Made by a program: the position numbers and the translations under genes. This document shows positions 42,640 through 51,232 of a stretch of 64,000 nt of DNA, piece by piece (the first letter of the stretch is position 1; every line of letters begins with the position of its first letter). Below the pieces are notes generated by a model. The model was not told where the DNA came from. It searched no databases and was given only the letters and a program-made list of their open reading frames with translations. The stretch covers positions 310,001-374,000 of the forward strand of contig NZ_KB903814.1 in NCBI RefSeq assembly GCF_000379825.1, written 5' to 3'. This DNA comes from Longispora albida DSM 44784. Its GTDB lineage: Bacteria > Actinomycetota > Actinomycetes > Mycobacteriales > Micromonosporaceae.

Positions 42640-45600
42640 CTAGCAGCTGGTCGAGCCGCCGCAGGCGAGCCGGGCGATGCGCCGGTCGTCGAGGACTCCC
42701 GAGTAGGCGCGGACCTCGTCGACCGCGCCGACCAGCAGGCCGGACGGGCCGGGGGCCGCGCCGACCAGCACCGAGCCGTCCGCGTGCCAGGGCGTGGCCG
42801 GCGACGGCGCGGTGCCCTGGAGGGTGCCGTTGACGTAGAGGCGCAGTTCGTGCCGTGCGGGGTCGTGCACGGCGGTCAGCTGGTACCAGGCCCCGGCTTC
42901 GGGTGCCCAGGTGGACGTGACGCCGGTCCAGGCCGGGGCCGTGGTGCCGTCCGAGGCCATCGCGAACTCCCACCGGGACAGGCCGGAGCGGTACCGCAGG
43001 GTGAAGGACGGCCCGTTCGCCGCCGCCTGGGACAGCACCGTCCGGTCAGCCGTCAGGTCGGACAGCTTCACCCAGGCCGCCACGGTGAACGCCTTGTCGG
43101 TGCGGACAGCCGACCGGGCCGACGTCGCGTACCCGCCGCCGCCGAGCGCGAGCCCGTACGCGAGGCCCGGCAGCTCGTCGTGGTCGTCGACCCAGTCGTG
43201 CGTGCCGTGGAACGTGAGGTCGTTGCCGCCGACCGCCTCGGTCCCGGTCGTGTTCAGCGACCAGAAGGCCGCCGGGGCTGCAGCGATCGCGCCGGCCTGC
43301 TCCGGCGTCACAGCGCCGTCGAAGACCCGCACGTCGTGCACGGCACCCGTGAACGGGCTCGCCGTACCCCGGCAGCCGATCACGAGCGGGTTCACGGCCT
43401 GCCAGTGCGTGGCGGGGACGGCAGCGGTGCCCTGGAGGACGCCGTCGGCGTACAGGCTCAGGGTTCCGGCCAGGAGGTCCTGGACGGCTGTCAGGTGCTG
43501 CCAGGTACCTGCCGGGACAGTGGACGCTGTCGTGGCGACGGACTCCGCCGACGTGGCGTTGTCGGCGGCGTGGAGACCGAAGGCCCACTTGTTCGCGCTG
43601 GTCCGCCGCAGGTCGAAGGCCGCCCGCGCGCCGCCGGACTGGGACAGCACCGTCATCGTCGCCGTACCGGGATCACCCGCCGGAACCTTCACCCACGCCG
43701 AGACGGTGAACGATCGCGCCGTGTCGGCCGCAGGCCGGGCTGCCGTCACGCAGGTACCACCGTCGAATTGCAGCGCTGACCCGGCAGTGCCGAAAGTGTC
43801 GGCAACCCACACCGGGGACGCAGGCGTCGTGGCGGGGTTGGTGCCTGCGGTGTCCTCGCCGGAGCCGGCCAGCGGCCACCACCCGGTCTCGGCGGGCAGC
43901 CGCGTCCGGAACGGGAAGTCCGACCGCGCCGACTCGTTGCCCGCCGCGTCGCCAGCCCAGATCTGGAGCACGTGGTCGGTGCTGGTGGCCGGTGGTGTGA
44001 TCACGAGAGTCGCCGTGCCGTTCGCCGCCGTGATCGTCGCGGGCGTTCCGCCGTTGAGGGCGTAGCGGAACAGTGTCGTGTCCGAGGCACCGGTCAGCGT
44101 GAAGCTCACCGCCTGGCCGAGCACGGGATCCGTGGTGAGCAGCGCGGCACCCGGCGTCGAGGGTGCATGGGTGTCGACCTGGAAGTAGCAGCGGGCGGCG
44201 AAGGCGCTCGACGTGCGCTCGTCCTGGGTCTTGGCCCGCCACGAGTACGAGCCGGTGGCCGGGATCGAGCCCGGCGGCGCTGTCGTGGTGATCGGCTTAC
44301 CGGAAGCACCGGGCACCGCCCACTCCCTCAGGACGGTGCTGTCCGCGCCGAGGATCTGGAACACCGTGCTGACTGTCCCGCCGTCACTGTCCTGAGGGGA
44401 CGCTGTGAACGACGGGGCGACCGTGGTCAGCCACGGCCCCGGTGCGGTCGTCGTGCAGGCCACGCCGTTGGTGGCCAGGCCGGTCGGCGGCTTGGGCAGC
44501 GTGTTGAAGACGATCTCCAGCGTCGCCGTCGAGGAGTCGTACCGCCGCCACTCGGCCAGCGCCGGGGACGGCGACTCGTTGACAGCCTTCATGCCGATCG
44601 TCATCGAGGCCCACTTGCCGTCCTTCGCGGTCTTGGCCATGTCGGTCACCGGGAACTCGACGTACCCGGGGCCGCCGCAGCTCGCGCCGTTGTCAGCGTT
44701 CTGGGTGGAGTTCGCCCACTGGTCACGCCAGGTCGGCTGGCTGTTCCACGAGTTCGACGACGTGATGATGTTGGTGTGCCACACCCGGGCCTTGCCGGCG
44801 CTGCACGAGGCCGCGTGCCGTTGCAGGATCTTGAACTTGGCCGACACGACCTCCCGGGCGTCGTTACGCGTGACGTCCTCGGTGTTCATCCGGAAGAACG
44901 ACCGGATCCTGTACGGGCTCGTCGTGCAGTTCAGCCCCGACCAGCCGTCGCAGGTCTGCCCCGCGCCAGCGTCCCCGTACGTCGAGCCGTTGCCGAGGGC
45001 CGGGGAGCCGCCCTTCCACGCGATCTGGGTCGGGTACTTCGACCAGACGCTCCCCCACTCCCCCGACCGCTTCCCGCCCGTCCACACGGGATCGATCACC
45101 ACGGGGTAGCTGGTCGCGGGTCCGGTGAGCAGAGCCGGGTCGGGTACGAGAGTGATCGCGCCGGCGCTGGTCTCGACGCCGACGCCGCTCGTCCGCGCTG
45201 TCACCGGCTCGGCCACGTCGGCGAAGGCCGCAGCCTGACGCCGGGACGCCTGGCTCGCCCGGGGGCTGTCCCACATCACGGGCGGCAGGGACGTGGCGAT
45301 CTCCTCGCCGGAGGCGTCGACGACGCGCATCGCCCCGTCGTCACCGGCCAGCACCGACAGCCCGTCGCCCCGGACACCGAGCCGGATCCTGGCGAGCCTC
45401 GGATCGGCGGCGGCGCGGGCCGAGCGGACCACGACATCGTGCCGGTACCCCTCGGGAAGCGCCCGGACCACCAGGTCGACCTCGGGCAGGACGTCTCGGT
45501 AGGTGGCGGTCTCGCCGGACAGTACCGGCTCGGGAAGCCTGCCGGGCCAGGTCAGCCCGAAGCTGCGGCCGGACATCGTGACGGCGGCGAACGGCGCGTC

Positions 45601-46002
45601 ACCTCCCGGCGACACGGCGACCGGCACGACCGTGTTCACCGGGCCGATCGAGCCGTCGGCCCGGCGGACCAGCGTCGTGTCGACCGGAGCCCATGCGCCG
45701 GAGGCTGTCCGGGCCCGGTAGGGACTCACGCCGGAACGGAACACCATCTCACCTGCCGGGGTGGCGAAAACCCCGCCCTTGTCGGTGGCCGCCGAGGCGA
45801 CCTCGACCTCTCGCTTGCACCGCGTGGCCAGCGCGAGCGCCTCCGGCTCACTGGTTGCCATCGTGGCCATCGTGGCCGGTCCGCAGCCCGTGCTCGCGGC
45901 CTCCTCGGCCGAAGCGGCGGCGGGCACAGCGGCCACAGCCAGTGGCGGCAGCGCCAGGGCGAGAAGAAGAGCCAGTCGCGGGCGCGCCGCTAGAAGTGTC
46001 AC
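42640..46002 (-). CDS. Secreted DNRLRE/LamG-domain protein
   Basis: A 1120-residue exported protein that pairs with the Rhs gene. Signal peptide: LALLLALALPPLAVAAVPAA. Residues about 60-340 are a beta-rich region common upstream of Rhs proteins; about 330-530 form a DNRLRE-type domain (IRSFFRMNTEDV, WAS-MTIGMKAVNE); then fibronectin-like segments and two LamG/concanavalin domains (FTVSAWVKVPAG, LSLYADGVLQGTA; FTVAAWVKLSDL, LRLYVNGTLQGTA). The end is CGGSTSC. LamG domains bind glycans, so it may present or anchor the Rhs particle at the cell wall (inference). The GTG at 46002 has an ideal AAGGAGG seven bases upstream. Confidence 0.9.
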   Translation of the reverse strand: MTLLAARPRLALLLALALPPLAVAAVPAAASAEEAASTGCGPATMATMATSEPEALALATRCKREVEVASAATDKGGVFATPAGEMVFRSGVSPYRARTASGAWAPVDTTLVRRADGSIGPVNTVVPVAVSPGGDAPFAAVTMSGRSFGLTWPGRLPEPVLSGETATYRDVLPEVDLVVRALPEGYRHDVVVRSARAAADPRLARIRLGVRGDGLSVLAGDDGAMRVVDASGEEIATSLPPVMWDSPRASQASRRQAAAFADVAEPVTARTSGVGVETSAGAITLVPDPALLTGPATSYPVVIDPVWTGGKRSGEWGSVWSKYPTQIAWKGGSPALGNGSTYGDAGAGQTCDGWSGLNCTTSPYRIRSFFRMNTEDVTRNDAREVVSAKFKILQRHAASCSAGKARVWHTNIITSSNSWNSQPTWRDQWANSTQNADNGASCGGPGYVEFPVTDMAKTAKDGKWASMTIGMKAVNESPSPALAEWRRYDSSTATLEIVFNTLPKPPTGLATNGVACTTTAPGPWLTTVAPSFTASPQDSDGGTVSTVFQILGADSTVLREWAVPGASGKPITTTAPPGSIPATGSYSWRAKTQDERTSSAFAARCYFQVDTHAPSTPGAALLTTDPVLGQAVSFTLTGASDTTLFRYALNGGTPATITAANGTATLVITPPATSTDHVLQIWAGDAAGNESARSDFPFRTRLPAETGWWPLAGSGEDTAGTNPATTPASPVWVADTFGTAGSALQFDGGTCVTAARPAADTARSFTVSAWVKVPAGDPGTATMTVLSQSGGARAAFDLRRTSANKWAFGLHAADNATSAESVATTASTVPAGTWQHLTAVQDLLAGTLSLYADGVLQGTAAVPATHWQAVNPLVIGCRGTASPFTGAVHDVRVFDGAVTPEQAGAIAAAPAAFWSLNTTGTEAVGGNDLTFHGTHDWVDDHDELPGLAYGLALGGGGYATSARSAVRTDKAFTVAAWVKLSDLTADRTVLSQAAANGPSFTLRYRSGLSRWEFAMASDGTTAPAWTGVTSTWAPEAGAWYQLTAVHDPARHELRLYVNGTLQGTAPSPATPWHADGSVLVGAAPGPSGLLVGAVDEVRAYSGVLDDRRIARLACGGSTSC

Positions 46003-46112
46003 AGTGGAGCCTCCTTGAATCGTGCGAGCCGTCGGGCGACCGTAGAAGCCGCGTGCACTCATCTCGCACCCATTCCGCATCCACTGCCGCTGACCAGGCA
46101 TAATTCCGGGCC

Positions 46113-47051
46113 ATGATGGACAAGCCCCAGGGCATCAGCGACTCCGACGTCCGCCAGGCACTCACCGCTGGATGGGGCATCACCAACCCATCGATGGTGT
46201 ACCTGCCGGTGGGCGCCGGCGGCTATCACTGGTCAGCGACGGGCGACGACGGCCGCGCATGGTTCGTCACCGTCAGCGACCTGAGCCGCAGCAGCCTCGG
46301 GCAGCTCCGGGCGGCGTTCGGCACGGCACACGCGCTGCGCCACGACGCGGGCCTCGGGTTCGTGGTCGCACCCGTGCTGGCCGCCGACGGCACGACAGCC
46401 GTACCGCTGGGCGATCGCTACGCGCTCTCGGTGTTCCCGCTGGTGCCCGGTACCGCCGGGCGATTCGGCCGTCACGCGCCGGCCGACCGTGAGCCGGTGC
46501 TGCGCCTCCTAGCCGAGTTGCACGAAGCCACGCCGCACGCCCCGGCCGGCGTACCCCGGGCCGACCTGGTTCTTCCCGGCCGGGCCGGCCTCGAAGACGC
46601 CCTGGCCTCGGCAGGCACCCCGTGGACCGGCGGCGTGTACTCCGAGGACGCGCGGGCACTGCTCGCCGGGTCGGCGGAGAAGGTCCGGGACTGGCTCGGG
46701 ACCTTTGACCGGCTCGTGGCGGAGGTCAGGGCCGGGTCGGCCGGCTGGGTCGTCACGCACGGCGAACCGCACCCGGGCAACCTGATCCGGGGCACGGACG
46801 GCTTCCACCTCATCGACTGGGACACGGTCCAGCTCGCCCCGCGCGAACGTGACCTGTGGATGGTCGACGGCGACCACGCCGCGTACACCGCGATCACCGG
46901 CCACGAGCCCGGCCCGTCAGCCCTCGCCCTCTACCGCCAGTGGTGGGACCTCGCCGACATCGCCATCTACGCCACCGAGCTGCGCGCCCCGCACACGGAC
47001 ACCGAGGACACCAGGGCAACCCTGACATACCTGACCCGGTACCTCAGCTAG
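46113..47051 (+). CDS. APH-fold phosphotransferase family protein
   Basis: A 312-residue protein of the aminoglycoside phosphotransferase/choline kinase superfamily. The catalytic loop is VVTHGEPHPGNLI (in the place of HGDxxxxN; Glu replaces the usual Asp), and the metal-binding Asp is in FHLIDWDTV. The N-lobe Lys is hard to place. Substrates in this superfamily range from antibiotics to cell metabolites, so resistance is not implied. ATG at 46113 or 46116; CATAAT eight bases upstream could be a -10 with almost no leader. Divergent from the LamG gene (110 bases). Its 3' end overlaps the convergent DinB gene by eight bases. Confidence 0.85.
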   Translation: MMDKPQGISDSDVRQALTAGWGITNPSMVYLPVGAGGYHWSATGDDGRAWFVTVSDLSRSSLGQLRAAFGTAHALRHDAGLGFVVAPVLAADGTTAVPLGDRYALSVFPLVPGTAGRFGRHAPADREPVLRLLAELHEATPHAPAGVPRADLVLPGRAGLEDALASAGTPWTGGVYSEDARALLAGSAEKVRDWLGTFDRLVAEVRAGSAGWVVTHGEPHPGNLIRGTDGFHLIDWDTVQLAPRERDLWMVDGDHAAYTAITGHEPGPSALALYRQWWDLADIAIYATELRAPHTDTEDTRATLTYLTRYLS

Positions 47052-47619
47052 CCCAGCCTCGGGCGGCTTCCTCCAGCTTCCGCCAGTGGGACTCGCGGGC
47101 GGCGGCTTCGATCGGCTTCTCGTACTCGGCCGTCGTCCCCGTCCGCCCGTCGAGCTGCTCGCGCAGGATGTCGGCGTGCCCCGCGTGCCGGGTCGTGTCG
47201 CCGAGGCTGTGGACCAGGATGGTGAAGAGCTGGACCTCTGGCCGGGGCCACCACGGCACATGCCCTGGGGCGTCGGCGGGCAGCCCGGTGATCGTCGCGT
47301 CCGCGTGCTCACAGACCAGCCGGTGCAGCTCCAGGATGTCCGCACGGGACTCGTCCTCGGCCGCCCAGTGCTCGCCCTCCCAGGCGCCCGGCGCGTCCCA
47401 CCGGGGAACCGGCCCGCCGAAAGGCCGCCCGAAGACCTCACCGAAGTACCGCGCGTCCGAATACGCCCGGTGCTTGACCAGCCCGAGCAGATTCGTGCCG
47501 GTGGCCGTCAGCGGCCGGCGGATGTCGTACTCCGGCAGCCCGTCGAGCTTCCACACCAGCACCGCGCGCACCTTGCGCAGTTCGCGGTGCAGGTACTCCT
47601 TGGCTGGGTCGTCGATCAT
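47044..47619 (-). CDS. DinB family protein (DUF664, thiol-transferase type)
   Basis: A 191-residue four-helix DinB-like protein. Candidate metal His residues are in GLVKHRAYSDARYFGE (about 49) and in TILVHSLGDTTRHAGHADIL, spaced as in the family. In actinobacteria, DUF664 members are usually mycothiol- or related thiol-dependent transferases used in detoxification. ATG at 47619. It converges on and overlaps the 3' end of the APH-fold gene by eight bases, an unusual but harmless arrangement. Confidence 0.88.
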   Translation of the reverse strand: MIDDPAKEYLHRELRKVRAVLVWKLDGLPEYDIRRPLTATGTNLLGLVKHRAYSDARYFGEVFGRPFGGPVPRWDAPGAWEGEHWAAEDESRADILELHRLVCEHADATITGLPADAPGHVPWWPRPEVQLFTILVHSLGDTTRHAGHADILREQLDGRTGTTAEYEKPIEAAARESHWRKLEEAARGWAS

Positions 47620-47667
47620 GCGGCGTAGTCTGCCGCGGCGCCGCGCTGGCCGCCGTCCCCCGGACTC

Positions 47668-48714
47668 CTACGCCGACACCGCCTCCAGCAGGCTCATGCC
47701 GGTGGTGGGCAGCGGCACGACCCGGGCCAGCCGCAGGTCAGCGGCCGCGAGCAGGGCCTCGAACTCCGGCAGTGTCCGCTCCCGCCCGCCGGTCGTCACG
47801 AGCATCATGTACACGTCGAACAGCGCGGCGACCCGGTTGTGCTCGGCGTCGGCCTCCGGCAGGTCGAGGACGTGCTCGACGACCAGCAGCCGCCCGCCCG
47901 GCCGCATCGCCGCGCGGCAGGACCGGAGGATCGCCAGCGCGTCGTGCTCGTCCCAGTCGTGCAGGACGTAGCGCAGCAGGTGCAGATCGCCCTCGGGTAC
48001 GGAGACGAAGAAGTCGCCGCCGATCGTCGCGCAGCGCTCGCCCAGCCCGGCGAGCCGGTCGGCGGCTTCGAGAGTGACCTCCGGCAGGTCGTACAGGATG
48101 CCGCTCAGCCCGGTCCGGGCGGTGAGGAACGCTTCGAGCAGGCTCCCGTGGCCGCCACCGACGTCCACGATGGTCTGTCCGGGCTCGGTCTCGACCACGT
48201 CGAGCAGGTCTGCGGCGGCCAGGGCGATGCCGGAACTCTGGGAGGCGTGCAGGGCCCCGGCCGCCTCGGAGTTCTTGGCGAGATAGTCGAACAGCGGCAG
48301 GCCGTGCAGCTCGTCGAACGCGGCCCTGCCGTGCCGGACGGTGCTCGTGAGCGCGTTGAAGGAGTCACCGAACTCGGCACCGAGGATCATCGCGGTCGGC
48401 CGGGCCGAGCCGGGTGCGTCCTCCGCGAGCGCGGCACCGAGCGCGGTCCGCCCGTAGCCTTCCGGGCACCGGCTGAACAGCCCGTACTGCTCGAGGAGCC
48501 GGAGCACGCGGCCGAGCGGCTCCGGGGCCGCGCCGCAGCGCCTGGCCAGTTCCCCGACGCTGAGCGGCCCGCCGGCGAGCAGCTCCGGCAGCCGCAGTTC
48601 AGCCGCTGTGCACACGGCGCGGGAGACGAGGTGTCCATAGAGGAGCCGGCGCAGGGCGACAGCATGGCCAAGTTGCTCATTCATCCGGATTCTCGCATCC
48701 TCCATTGACCCCAT
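47668..48714 (-). CDS. SAM-dependent O-methyltransferase, acetylserotonin type
   Basis: A protein of up to 348 residues. An N-terminal dimerisation domain with a winged helix (SRAVCTAAELRLPELLAGGP) precedes the Rossmann fold: SAM-binding TIVDVGGGHGSLLEAFL (about residue 180), DLPEVTLEAADRL, and the catalytic-region YVLHDWDEHDALAIL. This is the plant-caffeate/acetylserotonin O-methyltransferase family, common in polyketide and other tailoring steps. Start uncertain: ATG at 48714, 48705 or 48684 (MNEQLGHAV), none with a good RBS. Divergent from a second methyltransferase gene, sharing an intergenic palindrome. Confidence 0.88.
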   Translation of the reverse strand: MGSMEDARIRMNEQLGHAVALRRLLYGHLVSRAVCTAAELRLPELLAGGPLSVGELARRCGAAPEPLGRVLRLLEQYGLFSRCPEGYGRTALGAALAEDAPGSARPTAMILGAEFGDSFNALTSTVRHGRAAFDELHGLPLFDYLAKNSEAAGALHASQSSGIALAAADLLDVVETEPGQTIVDVGGGHGSLLEAFLTARTGLSGILYDLPEVTLEAADRLAGLGERCATIGGDFFVSVPEGDLHLLRYVLHDWDEHDALAILRSCRAAMRPGGRLLVVEHVLDLPEADAEHNRVAALFDVYMMLVTTGGRERTLPEFEALLAAADLRLARVVPLPTTGMSLLEAVSA

Positions 48715-48766
48715 CCGATCACGCGACTACCTTGCCACATCGACACGTATCCGCGTCGCGGCGGAT

Positions 48767-48777
48767 TCCACTGTGGA
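48767..48777. repeat. Perfect copy of the palindromic word TCCACTGTGGA
   Basis: Lies in the 79-base gap between the two divergent methyltransferase genes, 16 bases before the GTG of the rightward one. It could act as an operator here, but the same word occurs at many unrelated places. Confidence 0.6.
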
Positions 48778-48793
48778 GAAAAGGAACCCCGTC

Positions 48794-49837
48794 GTGCACA
48801 ACGAAACCCCGCTGACCTCTGACGACCTCACCCTGCTGCTGTTCGGTGCCGCCGCCTTCCAGCAGCTGCGGGCCGGGTGCGAGCTCGGTCTCTTCGACCT
48901 GCTGCACGCCGAGCCCGGCCTGACCGCCGACGCGATCGGGCACCGGCTCGGGCTGGCCGAGCGGGCGTGCGACACGCTGCTGCTCGGTACGACGAGCCTG
49001 CGGCTGACCACTGTGGACGGCGGAGGGTACCGCAACGCCGGTGTCCTGGAAGACCTGTTCGCGGCCGGGGACTGGGAGCGCTTCGGTCACGTGGTCGGCT
49101 TCGAGCAGTACGTCGTCTACGCCGGCCAGGCCGACTACACCGAGTCCCTGCGCGCGAACACGAACGTGGGCCTGCGCCGAGTACCGGGGCAGGGCGAAGG
49201 GCTCTACCGGCGGCTCGCCGAGGACCCGTTCCTGAGCGGGGTGTTCTACCGGTACATGCGCTCGTGGTCGGAGCTGGCGAACCGTTCGCTGGTCGAGCGG
49301 GTGGACTTCAGCGGCGTCCGCCGGGTACTCGACGTCGGCGGCGGCGACGCGGTCAACGCGCTCGCGCTCGTCGAGGCGTACCCGCATCTGGAAGTGACCG
49401 TCCTGGACCTGCCGGAGAACCTGGACGTGCCGCGCAGGCAGATCGCCGAGGCCGGCCTCACCGGGAAGGTCCACGTCCACGCCGCCGACATGCACACAGA
49501 TCCCTTCCCCGGCGGGCACGACCTGGTGCTGTTCAGCCACCAGCTGGTCATCTGGACGCCGGAGGAGAACGTCGCGCTGCTGCGCAAGGCCCACGCCGCG
49601 CTCCCGCCGGCCGGCCAGGTGGTCATCTTCAGCTCCATGTCGGCCGACGACGGTACCGGGCCGGTGATGGCCGCGCTCGACAGCGTCTACTTCGCGGCGA
49701 TCCCGGCGGAGGGCGGCATGATCTACCCCTCGGGCCGGTACCTGGGCTGGGCGAAGGAAGCCGGCTTCGACCAGGCCGAGTTCATCGACTGCTCCGCGTG
49801 GACCCCGCACGGCATCGTGACGGCGACCCGCGCCTGA
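48794..49837 (+). CDS. SAM-dependent methyltransferase, O-methyltransferase fold
   Basis: A 347-residue methyltransferase with an N-terminal winged-helix dimerisation region (FGAAAFQQLRAGCELGLFDL) and a SAM-binding core VRRVLDVGGGDAVNALALVE (about residue 175), VTVLDLPENLDVPRRQI and the acidic-loop region HQLVIWTPEENVALLRKAH. Related in architecture to the leftward neighbour but clearly distinct. GTG at 48794 has AAAAGGA eight bases upstream and is preferred to the GTG at 48773. The pair may act on the same small molecule, unknown here. Confidence 0.88.
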   Translation: MHNETPLTSDDLTLLLFGAAAFQQLRAGCELGLFDLLHAEPGLTADAIGHRLGLAERACDTLLLGTTSLRLTTVDGGGYRNAGVLEDLFAAGDWERFGHVVGFEQYVVYAGQADYTESLRANTNVGLRRVPGQGEGLYRRLAEDPFLSGVFYRYMRSWSELANRSLVERVDFSGVRRVLDVGGGDAVNALALVEAYPHLEVTVLDLPENLDVPRRQIAEAGLTGKVHVHAADMHTDPFPGGHDLVLFSHQLVIWTPEENVALLRKAHAALPPAGQVVIFSSMSADDGTGPVMAALDSVYFAAIPAEGGMIYPSGRYLGWAKEAGFDQAEFIDCSAWTPHGIVTATRA

Positions 49838-49956
49838 GCTGCCGCCAGCTGCTGGCCGCCCGTGGAGACGGGCGTCACAGCAGGGGCATGTCACGGGCTG
49901 GCGGGGCTGTCTCGTCTCGGGTGTGTAGCCAACACCGCAACGGGACGGAGCACATC

Positions 49957-50430
49957 ATGGAAGCCCGGCTCAACCTCTTCGCCAGCCCGGCCACCGGCAA
50001 GGTCTTCAAGCACCTCCTGGCTGCGGGCAAGGCCCTCACGGACTCGGGCCTGCCACTCGCCACCCAGGAACTCGTGAAGATCCGCGCCAGCCAGATCAAC
50101 GGCTGCGCCGTCTGCCTCGACATGCATTCCAAGGAGGCGGCTGCGGCCGGTGAGACCGCGCTGCGGCTGAACCTGGTCGCGGCGTGGCGGGAGGCCACGG
50201 TCTTCACCGACGCCGAGCGCGCGGCCCTTGAGCTGACCGAACAGGGTACCCGCGTCGCCGACGGCGCCGGCGGGGTCTCCGGCGAGGTCTGGGCGAACGC
50301 GGCGAAGCACTACGAGGATGACCAGCTCACTGCGCTGGTCATCCTGATCTCACTCATGAACGCCGTCAACCGGCTGAACATCATCACCCAGCAGCCAGCC
50401 GGCGGCTACGAGGTCGGCATGCTCCACTGA
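49957..50430 (+). CDS. Carboxymuconolactone decarboxylase/AhpD-like protein
   Basis: A 157-residue all-helical protein. The AhpD redox motif is visible: INGCAVCLDMHSKEA (Cys-x-x-Cys with the following His, residues about 50-64). Family members act as alkylhydroperoxidases or decarboxylases; the CxxC-x3-H arrangement favours the peroxidase type. The rest (RLNLVAAWREATVFTDAER, ALVILISLMNAVNRLNI) is typical. ATG at 49957 has GGAG six bases upstream. It stands 120 bases after the methyltransferase gene. Confidence 0.92.
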   Translation: MEARLNLFASPATGKVFKHLLAAGKALTDSGLPLATQELVKIRASQINGCAVCLDMHSKEAAAAGETALRLNLVAAWREATVFTDAERAALELTEQGTRVADGAGGVSGEVWANAAKHYEDDQLTALVILISLMNAVNRLNIITQQPAGGYEVGMLH

Positions 50431-50452
50431 GCCGCCAGTACTGGTGGCCCGT

Positions 50453-50998
50453 TCAGCGGGCCACCAGCGCCCAGGCCAAGGCGGGCAGCATGGTCAGCGG
50501 GGCGCCCAGCCTGACGAGCTGCCACAGCCACACCCGGCTGGGACGGGCCTTCGTCACGCCCGTGTGCGCGATCAGCCAGACAAGCAGGGTCAGGAACGCG
50601 CCCCAGCCGCCACGGACCGTGCCACTGCGGAACGCGCCGCCGCCGGGGATGCTGGCCAGCAGGTCAGCCATCCAGGGCTCGTGCGTGCCGCCCCGGTGGC
50701 GGATGTCCATGAACATCAGGGCGAACAGGCACGCCACCACCGCCGGGGCCGCGAACCACCAGGGGCGCAGGGTCGCGGCCGTCGCCAGGACCAGCGCCGT
50801 GGCCCACACCGCCCAGCCGGCGACGGCCATCGCCAGCGGTCGGCCGCTGGCCAGTTCACTGGCCTGACGGGCGTACCAGGGCACCAGCACCTCCCTGGCC
50901 TCGAAGAAGGCGGCGCAGAGTACGAGCAGCAGCACCCCGCCGCCACAGCACGCGGCCAGCATGACCGAGCCGGCGGCCCACCCCTTCGGACTACTCAC
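50453..50998 (-). CDS. Four-TM membrane protein, unknown
   Basis: A 181-residue protein with about four hydrophobic helices (AACCGGGVLLLVLCAAFF, MAVAGWAVWATALVLATAAT, FAAPAVVACLFALMFM, WGAFLTLLVWLIAHTGV) and a last amphipathic one. No family is recognised. The GTG at 50998 is the best start available, with only a weak RBS. It converges with the AhpD-like gene. To its right, 50999-51232 holds no supported gene; a 13-codon frame at 51159 has an AGGAG but is probably chance. Confidence 0.7.
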   Translation of the reverse strand: MSSPKGWAAGSVMLAACCGGGVLLLVLCAAFFEAREVLVPWYARQASELASGRPLAMAVAGWAVWATALVLATAATLRPWWFAAPAVVACLFALMFMDIRHRGGTHEPWMADLLASIPGGGAFRSGTVRGGWGAFLTLLVWLIAHTGVTKARPSRVWLWQLVRLGAPLTMLPALAWALVAR

Positions 50999-51189
50999 GC
51001 TCCCAGTACCTCACGGCCGAGCCCGCCGTGGGAGGCTGCCGTCCCGGGAGGAGTGGTCCGTCACCGGCGGCCGGGTGCTGGTCGCGGCCATGGGGCAGCG
51101 GGGCGGGGCGGCGAACCGGATCCGGCGTGAGCTGCGGGGCGTGGAGAGGAGTCCATCGTGAAGCTCCGGGCGGCACTGGGAAATCTAGA

Positions 51190-51218
51190 GCGTGCCTGAC
51201 GGCATCCGTCAGGCACGC
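51190..51218 (-). terminator. Strong terminator hairpin of the S66 peptidase gene
   Basis: GCGTGCCTGACGG (51190-51202) pairs perfectly with 51206-51218, three-base loop. On the minus strand it is 14 bases past the S66 gene stop and is followed by TCTAGATTT, a weak T-run. Confidence 0.78.
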
Positions 51219-51232
51219 CGCTGGTCACACCA

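Noticed and set aside
46113..47051. Calling the APH-fold gene an aminoglycoside-resistance gene
   Set aside because: The family is broad, the catalytic Asp position reads Glu and no resistance subfamily signature is visible.
51159..51200. 13-codon frame with AGGAG in the gap before the S66 gene terminator
   Set aside because: Too short, runs into the facing terminator stem and has no downstream gene to couple to.
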